Assembly (NCBI GenBank): GCA_021777635.1 | Contig: JAJYDI010000041.1 | Coordinates: forward strand, 1 to 13,095 | Reading direction: 5' to 3' | DNA length: 13,095 nucleotides | From: Pseudomonadota bacterium | Lineage (GTDB): Bacteria; Pseudomonadota; Gammaproteobacteria; Xanthomonadales; Rhodanobacteraceae | Shown: piece after piece, positions 7,292 to 13,095 of the stretch | Layout of the letters: the number at the start of each line of letters is the position of its first letter | Position numbering within the stretch: position 1 is the stretch's first letter | The notes under the pieces: generated by a model | Seen by the model: only the letters and a program-made list of their open reading frames with translations | Database searches by the model: none | What the model was told of the DNA's origin: nothing | Made by a program: the position numbers and the translations under genes

Positions 7292-7589
7292 CTTCGCCAA
7301 GACCCGGCATCGCCTGGAGCTGCGCGGACGTCAGCAAGCCGTCGTAGGCGAATGGGTAGTCGGTGCCATGAACCATGATCGAGCCCTTGATCACGTCGTG
7401 AATGCCGTGGTCGTGCGTCACCTTCGCAAGCACGCCGATCAACGGCAGGAGATCGGCGTCCACCGGAATGTCCACCAGCACGCCCTGGCCTGCCGGCAGG
7501 ATCGCGCCGTCGGGCAACGCCCCGCGTCCCAGGACCAATCCCTCAAGCGCGACCATGCTGACCAATAGGCCGAGGCGAAGTCGATTCAT
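7272..7589 (-). CDS. Small exported or membrane-anchored protein, unknown
   Basis: This 105-residue protein starts at the ATG at 7589, whose ATGA overlaps the stop of the lipoprotein gene. An AGGAGG lies about 10 nt before it, which decides this start over the much longer open frame upstream. Residues 5-23 (RLGLLVSMVALEGLVLGRG) are hydrophobic and act as a signal peptide or anchor. The mature part contains VLVDIPVDADLLPLIGVLAKV and then THDHGIHD at 58-65, a His/Asp cluster that could bind metal, followed by GSIMVHGTDYPFAYDGLLT. I do not recognise the family. It is the last gene of the overlapping three-gene group, so it is likely made with the lipoprotein and the 5-TM protein. Its small size and position suggest an accessory subunit, which is inference. 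Confidence 0.6.
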   Translation of the reverse strand: MNRLRLGLLVSMVALEGLVLGRGALPDGAILPAGQGVLVDIPVDADLLPLIGVLAKVTHDHGIHDVIKGSIMVHGTDYPFAYDGLLTSAQLQAMPGLGEGASVAI

Positions 7590-8422
7590 TGCAGGTTGAC
7601 CTCCTGGGGGGCGACGCTCTGGTGCCCCGCGGCAACGGCCGACTGCACGCCCTGCGTCGCGCCATTCAGCACGATGATGTCGGCCTGCACGCCAGCGGTG
7701 CCGCTGGTCGCGCGGTTCGGGACGCGTCGGCCCGGCGATCGCAGGCCAGCCGATGCATCCACAAGTTCGGGGGAAACCGGCACCAGTCGTTGCGCAAGCC
7801 TGGGGCGCGGAGGCTGCGTCTCGGTGCTGGGGCGTCGGGTCTGCGCTTGAAGCAAGGCCGAGCGCAGATAGGGCGGGGAAATCCGAAGCGTGCGCGGGTC
7901 GAAGATGCGAATGCGCGGATCGGCCGCGCCCTGCTGCTCGAACACCACCCGCGGCGAGCCATCGCTCGCTTGCTGCATGGCCCACGTTTGGCCCGGATCT
8001 CCCAACGCGACCCATGACAGGCGGTGCCCCTGGATGATGATTGAAAGCTCGACATCGCGCTGCTCCCCGAGGTCGCCTTGGACCAGAGCCATCGTCTGAC
8101 CTCCTGACATGACCATGCTTTGCACAACGCGGGCATGGCGCAAGGCGTCCATCGCGACGTAACTCCCTCCGGGGAACAGGAATCGGGCCGTGCCCTTGAA
8201 ATTGTCGTGCTCAAGAACGACAACCTGGCCACCCGCCAGGGGGATTCGAGCGTCCTCGCTGAACAGCAGCGTGTTGGCCAGCATCGAACCGAGCGGCAGC
8301 GAGACCCGAAACGCGCCGTTGGGCTGCGGTGACAGTACCGGCGGCATGTTGGTGCAGGCGGCTGTACACACAGCAGCCGCCACGATTCCGGCAAGCCGGC
8401 CGAACCTCTTGAGATCAACCAT
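7586..8422 (-). CDS. Putative lipoprotein, unknown
   Basis: This 278-residue protein starts at the ATG at 8422, with GGAG 7 nt upstream. Its start overlaps the end of the 5-TM gene by 8 nt and its end overlaps the next gene by 4 nt. Residues 1-22 form a signal peptide (KRFGRLAGIVAAAVCTAA), and Cys23 follows a lipobox-like TAAC, so a lipoprotein is likely though the lipobox is not a perfect match. The region 37-165 is beta-rich (GAFRVSLPLGSML, AGGQVVVLEHDNFKGTARFLF, DVELSIIIQGHRLSWVAL). The region 195-250 is rich in Pro, Arg, Gln and Ser and looks disordered, and the final ADIIVLNGATQGVQSA is more ordered. No family is recognised. A lipoprotein encoded with a multi-pass membrane protein and a small exported protein suggests an envelope complex; this is inference from gene order. 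Confidence 0.7.
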   Translation of the reverse strand: MVDLKRFGRLAGIVAAAVCTAACTNMPPVLSPQPNGAFRVSLPLGSMLANTLLFSEDARIPLAGGQVVVLEHDNFKGTARFLFPGGSYVAMDALRHARVVQSMVMSGGQTMALVQGDLGEQRDVELSIIIQGHRLSWVALGDPGQTWAMQQASDGSPRVVFEQQGAADPRIRIFDPRTLRISPPYLRSALLQAQTRRPSTETQPPRPRLAQRLVPVSPELVDASAGLRSPGRRVPNRATSGTAGVQADIIVLNGATQGVQSAVAAGHQSVAPQEVNLQ

Positions 8423-9812
8423 GCGTGACTCCGAAGGTGAAACCTCTGAGGGCTTCGCTCCTCAAAAAATCGGCAACCGGATAGACGAAGTGCTCGGCCC
8501 GGATGATCCAGCTGAGAGACCACGGCGGCCACAGTGGGTTGGTTCCGGCATAGCCAGCGAGGAGATGCCGGTAGAGTGGCGCCGTGACAATCGGATTGCT
8601 CAGTGTCCAGAACAGCACTGCCGAGGCCAGCGACACCAGCATGGCAAGCAACACATTGATCGTCACGCCCCGACGCCTCGCGGTGAGCTCGAACAGGTAG
8701 AACGCGCTCTTTCCCAGATGTACGAGCATTCCCAGAACCGAGAAGAGCAGCGCCATCGCAGGCACCGAGACCAGGGTCATCGCATCGCGCCCGCGCTGCG
8801 CCAGCGAACCGCCATCACGGTAGGCATCGGCATCGGCCATGAATGCGGCGAGTTGCTGCCGGACCTGCTCGGCACGGAACTGCGGCCAGACTTCACGCCT
8901 GACCTGTACGAAGGACGCCGAAGGCAGCAGCACGCCCGGGTCCTTCACGCCAAGCGCCTGCGCCCACAATCTGGTCATCGCTGGCGTTGCGAAAAAATCG
9001 CGCTCGTCGTGAACCGAGCGGGGGTCGATCCTCGCCTCATGACCTGGGACGCTGAACTGCCGGGCCACCTCGCGGCTGAAATCATGCTCGGCCCTCTGCC
9101 TGATCTGCGCTGCCCAAGGAGGGTTGGCCTCAGCGCGGCGGTACGCGCGATTCAATCCATCGATCATCCGGCGGTATCCTAGCCAAGCTTGGTTCATATG
9201 ATCCGCAGCCGGTCGGAACACCTTGTTGAAATAACCTCCCGGGCCACCGATGTGCAAATCGACCTGGTTGGCCACCAGTTTGGAAAGCGTTCCCTCGAGT
9301 TTGTCTGGCAACTCTGAATCCGAGTGCGCAAGCAGTGGCAGGAGCGCGATAAAGGTTTTTCCTTCCGGCGTCCCGTAGATGTCTGGGTCGCTGGGCATGC
9401 CTGCCAGTTGCACCGTGCCATTGAGCAGGCCGCTGCGCACGAATACCGAATAGACAGCAAGCTTGCGTTGCAGCCCGCTCGACTCCCCGGTCATCGCATG
9501 CACCAGATCGAGTTCGCTTCGATAGACGACGACCATCACTGCCACCGTCAACACCGAGAACAGCAGCAGCGACTTGGCCACGGCACGCCGTAGCGGAATG
9601 TAGGGGAGAAAGGTCCACGCCAGAAGCCCCGCGGCGAATCCGGAAATCCAACGGCCCCAGTGCTCGATGTGATCGATATCCGCGACAGACGCATGCTGAC
9701 CAACGATGTTCAGCAGTTCCGCGCTGAACGATGTCTCGACAACGAGATAAAAAATCGTGACGACGAGAATGAACAATTCCCAGCCGACCCGATGCGAATC
9801 ACTTGAATCCAC
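8415..9812 (-). CDS. Five-TM membrane protein with large soluble loop, unknown
   Basis: This 465-residue protein starts at a GTG (9812), with AAGG 6 nt before it. Three membrane segments lie near the N-terminus (about 11-34, 56-72, 79-98). They are followed by a hydrophilic stretch of about 240 residues (100-343) rich in Arg, Asp, Glu and His with predicted helices, then two more segments (about 344-368 and 384-405) and a tail of about 60 residues containing PLWPPWSLSW. An odd number of spans puts the ends on opposite sides. In the first loop, ETSFSAELLNIVGQH and IEHWGRWISG look like a conserved block that I loosely associate with uncharacterised bacterial membrane proteins, without a name. 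It is the first gene of an overlapping triplet with the lipoprotein and the small exported protein. A 197 bp gap separates it from the upstream 4-TM gene, so it may have its own promoter. Confidence 0.7.
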   Translation of the reverse strand: MDSSDSHRVGWELFILVVTIFYLVVETSFSAELLNIVGQHASVADIDHIEHWGRWISGFAAGLLAWTFLPYIPLRRAVAKSLLLFSVLTVAVMVVVYRSELDLVHAMTGESSGLQRKLAVYSVFVRSGLLNGTVQLAGMPSDPDIYGTPEGKTFIALLPLLAHSDSELPDKLEGTLSKLVANQVDLHIGGPGGYFNKVFRPAADHMNQAWLGYRRMIDGLNRAYRRAEANPPWAAQIRQRAEHDFSREVARQFSVPGHEARIDPRSVHDERDFFATPAMTRLWAQALGVKDPGVLLPSASFVQVRREVWPQFRAEQVRQQLAAFMADADAYRDGGSLAQRGRDAMTLVSVPAMALLFSVLGMLVHLGKSAFYLFELTARRRGVTINVLLAMLVSLASAVLFWTLSNPIVTAPLYRHLLAGYAGTNPLWPPWSLSWIIRAEHFVYPVADFLRSEALRGFTFGVTHG

Positions 9813-10009
9813 CAGAGACCTTCATGTTCAGAATTTAAAATTACAGCCCGTGCGCATTCACGCATACTCGCCCAGCGTGGTGACGCCTCTCAATCGATTT
9901 ACGTCAGATATCTTGAAAAAATCCTCATCGAATCCTGCGGGGCGCGCGCGAATCCATTTGCGTTTGCGATAGGCGGTGCGCCCCGCTGTAGGGCATCTCG
10001 AATTACCGG
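9813..10009. other. AT-richer spacer inside the minus-strand cluster
   Basis: This is the longest gap in the minus-strand cluster and is noticeably more AT-rich than its surroundings, especially 9830-9845 and 9895-9930. It contains an inverted repeat (9937-9986) and, downstream of it on the minus strand, a run of six T. I see no good -35/-10 pair, although a promoter for the 5-TM gene here is plausible. No small gene is supported. Confidence 0.4.
9937..9986 (-). terminator. Long-loop inverted repeat, possible terminator
   Basis: GCGGGGCGC (9937-9945) and GCGCCCCGC (9978-9986) are perfectly complementary, and the pairing extends by a G-T and a C-G pair inward, leaving a 28 nt loop. On the minus strand the arm is followed about 14 nt later by TTTTTT (9916-9921). 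It could terminate or attenuate transcription leaving the 4-TM gene, or be a protein-binding dyad. The long loop and distant T-run make the terminator reading uncertain. Confidence 0.3.
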
Positions 10010-10975
10010 CTAGGTCGCGGCCTCCATCTGGATGACGCGCAGGTCTGCGTCATCCGCGTAACTCTCCTGGATCAGCGCGAGCATTTTCCGGCTCAACTGC
10101 TGCGCAAGGTCGGCGGCCGCACGCTCCCACTTCGACAGATAAGCTCCCAGCGTGAGCGGAACCGCCAACAGAAAAACCGACGGTGCGTACACGTGAGGCG
10201 TCTTCACCAGCGGCGACCAGCCGAACATAAACAGGAAGATATAGCCGAATATCGTGGAAATAAGGAACAGCTTTGCGATGGCGTTGCCTCCGGCGTCGCT
10301 GACCCGCGTATAACGCTGGATTCTGGCGAAAATACCGTTTTTGCCGAGCAACCTCAAGGCCAGCGCGATCGCCAACACGAACATTATCGCCGGCTTGGCC
10401 AACAGCACGACGGTGTTCCACAACGCCGAGTCATCCGGCCCCGCGGACAGAATGACCCAGAGCACAACCAACGCCAGATAACGCAGCAGGGCGGCTTTGG
10501 TGAAACTCCAGCCGGCGGCGCCGCGCGCGACATGTTCACTGACGCGGCGCACCCCTTGTTCGGTGGTCAATCGGGCATAGCGCTGCGACTTGTTCACCAG
10601 AAACATGAACATCGAACGGCCGACCGATTCGCGCTGCATCAGCCAGACGTCGACCGCGTCACGCTTCCTGAGATCATCGCCGTAGAACGTATGCGGCACC
10701 AGCACGTCGAGAAGCGACACGCCGTTGTCCGGATCGTTCCTGATGTCCGTCTTGTGGCCGATTGAGCGGCTCGGCGCGCGCTCGTCCAGACGCACATGTA
10801 ATAAGTCGCCGTCGGTCACCGCATACGTTTGCGCTGGACCGTGAACCGTCACAGATTGCCCGGACGACGTCGTTCCCGTGAACGTCTGGTTATACGACTT
10901 CATAGCCGTCGACTCTTCTCGGCCGAGGAATACGCCGGATATTTTTTCGAATTTGATATCGTAATCGAGAGACAT
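10010..10975 (-). CDS. Four-TM membrane protein with soluble N-terminal domain, unknown
   Basis: This 321-residue protein has an ATG at 10975 preceded by GGAAGGAAA at good spacing. Residues 1-125 form a soluble beta-rich domain without a signal peptide: it opens with DYDIKFEKISGVFLGREES, then has a TFTGTTSSGQSVTVHG hairpin and GDLLHVRLDER. Next comes a basic, polar segment (126-158). Four membrane segments follow at about 161-178, 186-210, 233-254 and 261-281, and then a 40-residue charged helix that may form a coiled coil (SKWERAAADLAQQLSRKMLALIQE). With four spans both ends lie on the same side, most simply the cytoplasm. The gene begins 58 bp after the caspase gene and is probably in its transcript. 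Its first 60 codons and flanks are more AT-rich than neighbours, which may mean later acquisition. I do not recognise the family. Confidence 0.7.
   Translation of the reverse strand: MSLDYDIKFEKISGVFLGREESTAMKSYNQTFTGTTSSGQSVTVHGPAQTYAVTDGDLLHVRLDERAPSRSIGHKTDIRNDPDNGVSLLDVLVPHTFYGDDLRKRDAVDVWLMQRESVGRSMFMFLVNKSQRYARLTTEQGVRRVSEHVARGAAGWSFTKAALLRYLALVVLWVILSAGPDDSALWNTVVLLAKPAIMFVLAIALALRLLGKNGIFARIQRYTRVSDAGGNAIAKLFLISTIFGYIFLFMFGWSPLVKTPHVYAPSVFLLAVPLTLGAYLSKWERAAADLAQQLSRKMLALIQESYADDADLRVIQMEAAT
10030..10055 (-). repeat. Perfect 9 bp inverted repeat at the 3' end of the 4-TM gene
   Basis: GGATGACGC (10030-10038) and GCGTCATCC (10047-10055) flank an 8 nt loop. The repeat lies within the last 16 codons and encodes the acidic DDAD residues and those after them. 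It could form a stable hairpin near the transcript end. No T-run follows, so it may simply be coding sequence. Confidence 0.4.
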
Positions 10976-11033
10976 TGATTATTTCCTTCCGTAAAAGCAA
11001 GTGCCGCGGGTGACGTCGCGTACTGCCGCCTGA

Positions 11034-12425
11034 TCAATGGAGATTGCGCAGATACCCGGATAATTCCTGCATCAATTGCGCCTGCGCCTTTTGAAACGCC
11101 TGCATGCGTTGATGCAGATCCGCCATCGATTGCGGCGCCCCGGCGGCGCCCGCCTGGTCCAGCAGCATGTTCATCAAGTCCTGCGAAGCACGCGCCGACC
11201 CGGCTCGCGACGCCAGGTGCAACCACGTATAGGCCAGCGCGTCGTCGCCGCGGCGCCAGGCAAGTTCGCCGAGGAAGATCTGCGCAGGGACATAACCCCG
11301 CTGCGCGGCCTGCAGGAACAGGGACTGCGCCTGATCCAACGGTCGCCTCGCCGGGCCCCGCGTTTCGAGCAGCATCGCCCCCAGCGTCTGCACACCCAGG
11401 GATGCGCCACGACGCTGCGCCAGCGCGATCGATCGCCGCGCAGCCGCGTCGTTGCCCACCAAGGCGCTTGCCCGACCGGTCAACGCCTGCACCTCGGCGT
11501 CCCAATCGGCCTGTCCACCCAGCGCAGCCGCGACATGGACATTCGCCTGGTACTGTCTGAATCGTGGGCTGCGTGCGCCACGGCCTGCTGCCGCGCCGCC
11601 CGCGAGCATGGGCGCGCCTACGCCAGCCAGCGCAAGGCGATCGTCCTGCACCCAGACCTCCTCGCGCAAGTCCGAGTAATAGCCCGGCTGCTGCCGGTGA
11701 TCGGTGCTGCGCCACACGGCGTCTGCAGCCGCGCGAAACACGTCTTCCAGCGGCCGACGCCGTGGTTCGAGCAACGCGGCCGACAAGGCACTCGCGTACG
11801 GGCCGTTGGGGCGATGGGGCCAATCCATGGCCTGCGTATACGGCGCCGTCGAATACGCGGTGAGCGTCCCGCCCCAATCGCGCGGCACCAGGCCGGGGTT
11901 GGCGTGGATCCCCCGCGTCGCCGACACGCCGGCCTGCACGAAGGGGTCGTTGCGGCAGGCGTCCTCGACCAGCACCGCCGCGCGCGGCCTGGCCTGCTCG
12001 AGCATGCCTTGCAGCGCGTCAAGATCGAAGCCTTGTGCCAGCAGCGCCGCCGGCGAACTCACCACCGTATCGACGCCCAGCATCACGTTGTGGCCGCCGA
12101 CGTAGGCGCCATGGCCCGAGAAATAGAACCAGGCCAGATCCACCGGCCCGCGCCGCAGCCCCACGACAAAGGTGTCGACGGCCTGGGACATCCGGCCGTT
12201 GGTGCAGTCGGTCAGGCAAGTGCATTCCACCCCGAGGCGACTCAGGGTCGATGCCAGCAAGCGGGCGTCGCGCCCCGGGTTGATGAGCCTGCCCACGTGC
12301 TGGTACGCGGCGTTGCCGATGATCAAGGCTCGCTGGGACGGGGCCGGCGCAGGAAGCGCGAGTGCGCCACTGGCCTCGGCACCCAGCCACGCCGCCCCCC
12401 CTCGCAGCAGGTCTCGACGCTTCAC
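11034..12425 (-). CDS. Caspase-family (peptidase C14) protein with Tat signal and Sel1-like repeats
   Basis: This 463-residue protein starts with GTG at 12425, overlapping the upstream stop by 4 nt (GTGA), with GGAG about 8 nt before it. The start KRRDLLRGGAAWL followed by an Ala-rich stretch looks like a twin-arginine export signal, with cleavage somewhere in 20-28. The caspase domain covers about 31-265: strand RALIIGNAAYQ, helix with NPGRDARLLASTL, catalytic His105 in FYFSGHGAY, catalytic Cys157 in VLVEDACRNDPF, and the later AYSTAP and NGPYASAL substrate-pocket motifs. Both dyad residues are present, so it should be active. Family members cut after basic or acidic residues in the bacterial para- and orthocaspase manner; specificity cannot be told here. 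Residues about 310-415 hold TPR/Sel1-like helical repeats (AQSLFLQAAQRGYVPAQIFLG). The last 30 residues are Gln-rich and may form a coiled coil. The signal and the neighbouring membrane and lipoprotein genes point to a role in the periplasm. Confidence 0.88.
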   Translation of the reverse strand: MKRRDLLRGGAAWLGAEASGALALPAPAPSQRALIIGNAAYQHVGRLINPGRDARLLASTLSRLGVECTCLTDCTNGRMSQAVDTFVVGLRRGPVDLAWFYFSGHGAYVGGHNVMLGVDTVVSSPAALLAQGFDLDALQGMLEQARPRAAVLVEDACRNDPFVQAGVSATRGIHANPGLVPRDWGGTLTAYSTAPYTQAMDWPHRPNGPYASALSAALLEPRRRPLEDVFRAAADAVWRSTDHRQQPGYYSDLREEVWVQDDRLALAGVGAPMLAGGAAAGRGARSPRFRQYQANVHVAAALGGQADWDAEVQALTGRASALVGNDAAARRSIALAQRRGASLGVQTLGAMLLETRGPARRPLDQAQSLFLQAAQRGYVPAQIFLGELAWRRGDDALAYTWLHLASRAGSARASQDLMNMLLDQAGAAGAPQSMADLHQRMQAFQKAQAQLMQELSGYLRNLH

Positions 12426-13095
12426 GGCTTTTGCTCCGACCAGATGACCACGAGCCTGGAGCCTTCGAGCGCCTTCTCGGCCGCGGCGGCATTCGCCGCG
12501 TCCACCGACAGGACGTACGCCCCATCGGGTCCGGGGCCTGATGCGATGCGCATGCGCGACACCTGAAGCAAGGCCGTGACCTCGGCGACGGTGGCCGTGC
12601 CGACGAAATGCACATCGAACCGCACGACCGGGCTCCGATCGCTGAGTCCGCGCATTTCCACGACCGGGTTCTGCACGACCTGGTCTTCGTCGCCTGCGCC
12701 GGTGCGCTGCAGCATGCGGGTATACGGAATGCCCATGGCAAGCACCAGGGTCGCCGCGATTCCCGCCCCGCGCCAGAAGTCCCCATTGAGCCAGGAGCGC
12801 CGCTGCGTGCGGTGCGCACCGATGTCGACGACGTGATCCGGCGATGCATCGTTGGCCGCTTCCGTGCTCGGGTCCCCTCGTACTGCGCCTGATGCATCCG
12901 CGGGACGCAGGGCAATCATGCCGGCAAGCCGTGCATACAGGTCCCGATAGGCACGCCGGGGATCAGCTGTGGCCAAAGGCGTGCCGCAAACCCAAGCCAC
13001 GCCGTGGGTCTCGATGAGGCCGACACGCCCAGGAGCCGGCCCAACATCGCCGGGCGTCACGACATCGTTGCTTACCTGCGCGAGTTCGCTGAATG
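12422..13095 (-). CDS. Single-pass membrane protein with I9/fervidolysin-propeptide-like domain, putative anti-sigma-like regulator (5' end outside window)
   Basis: The frame is open to the right edge. A GTG at 13060 would give 212 residues but has no ribosome binding site at the usual distance, so the protein probably begins beyond the window. Numbered from that GTG, residues 1-95 are cytoplasmic and Asp/Ala/Arg-rich, and include ETHGVAWVC. One membrane span lies at about 97-115 (RGAGIAATLVLAMGIPY). Residues 145-209 form a compact domain, VRFDVHFVGTATVAEVTALLQ then ASGPGPDGAYVLSVD and a final VVIWSE. This has the pattern of peptidase-inhibitor I9/fervidolysin-type propeptides, which also end anti-sigma-like proteins beside bacterial caspase genes. 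No complete zinc-binding H-C-C motif is visible, so the anti-sigma role is uncertain. Its stop overlaps the caspase start, implying coupled translation and joint function. Confidence 0.65.
   Translation of the reverse strand, partial: FSELAQVSNDVVTPGDVGPAPGRVGLIETHGVAWVCGTPLATADPRRAYRDLYARLAGMIALRPADASGAVRGDPSTEAANDASPDHVVDIGAHRTQRRSWLNGDFWRGAGIAATLVLAMGIPYTRMLQRTGAGDEDQVVQNPVVEMRGLSDRSPVVRFDVHFVGTATVAEVTALLQVSRMRIASGPGPDGAYVLSVDAANAAAAEKALEGSRLVVIWSEQKP

Noticed and set aside
7590..8015. Upstream extension of the 105-residue gene to a 247-codon frame
   Set aside because: The extension overlaps the lipoprotein gene in another frame and is Arg/Ala/Pro-rich. The internal ATG at 7589 has AGGAGG upstream and a signal peptide right after it.
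11076..12566. Plus-strand open frame of almost 500 codons opposite the caspase gene
   Set aside because: The minus strand carries an unmistakable caspase domain. The plus-strand product is Arg/Pro/His-rich without structure and is a shadow.
12422..13095. Classical zinc-finger (zf-HC2) anti-sigma N-terminus in the rightmost gene
   Set aside because: Only one His and one Cys (in ETHGVAWVC) are visible before the membrane span, not the H-x3-C-x2-C arrangement. The true N-terminus may lie outside the window.

Overview
The DNA is GC-rich, with strong G/C bias at third codon positions. It encodes TonB, a TonB-dependent receptor, an outer-membrane barrel and lipoproteins, so the source is a Gram-negative bacterium, most likely a GC-rich beta- or gammaproteobacterium. 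I cannot place it more precisely. I see no tRNA, rRNA, CRISPR array, transposase or phage gene.

Left part (1-6538), envelope genes. The 3' end of a TonB-family protein (1-299, +) converges on a TonB-dependent receptor (384-2627, -). A roughly 430 bp divergent spacer carries a 25 bp dyad at 2910-2934. It separates the receptor from a rightward pair: a 772-residue Gly-linker lipoprotein (3058-5376) and, 4 nt later, a predicted outer-membrane beta-barrel protein ending in Phe (5381-6538). The tight spacing suggests the pair is translated together and works at the outer membrane.

Middle (6539-7271). A spacer of about 200 bp holds a weak terminator-like hairpin and a minus-strand stretch that reads like protein. 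It is followed by a small exported protein (6742-7248, +). That protein resembles a domain I remember as a C-terminal appendage of bacterial caspase-family proteins. It converges on the last gene of the right-hand cluster.

Right part (7272-13095), a minus-strand caspase-like cluster. In transcription order it contains: a single-pass membrane protein with an I9/fervidolysin-propeptide-like C-terminal domain (open to the window edge); a Tat-signal caspase-like (peptidase C14) protein with His105/Cys157 and Sel1-like repeats, overlapping the previous gene by 4 nt; an unknown 4-TM protein with a soluble N-terminal domain; a 197 bp AT-richer spacer; and then three overlapping genes. Those three are a 5-TM protein with a loop of about 240 residues, a lipoprotein, and a 105-residue exported or membrane-anchored protein.

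The first gene resembles the anti-sigma-like partners often found beside such caspases. I infer an envelope-located proteolytic signalling or stress module in which an exported caspase acts with a membrane regulator and several unrecognised envelope proteins. The caspase assignment is solid; the function of the whole cluster is not established by the sequence.
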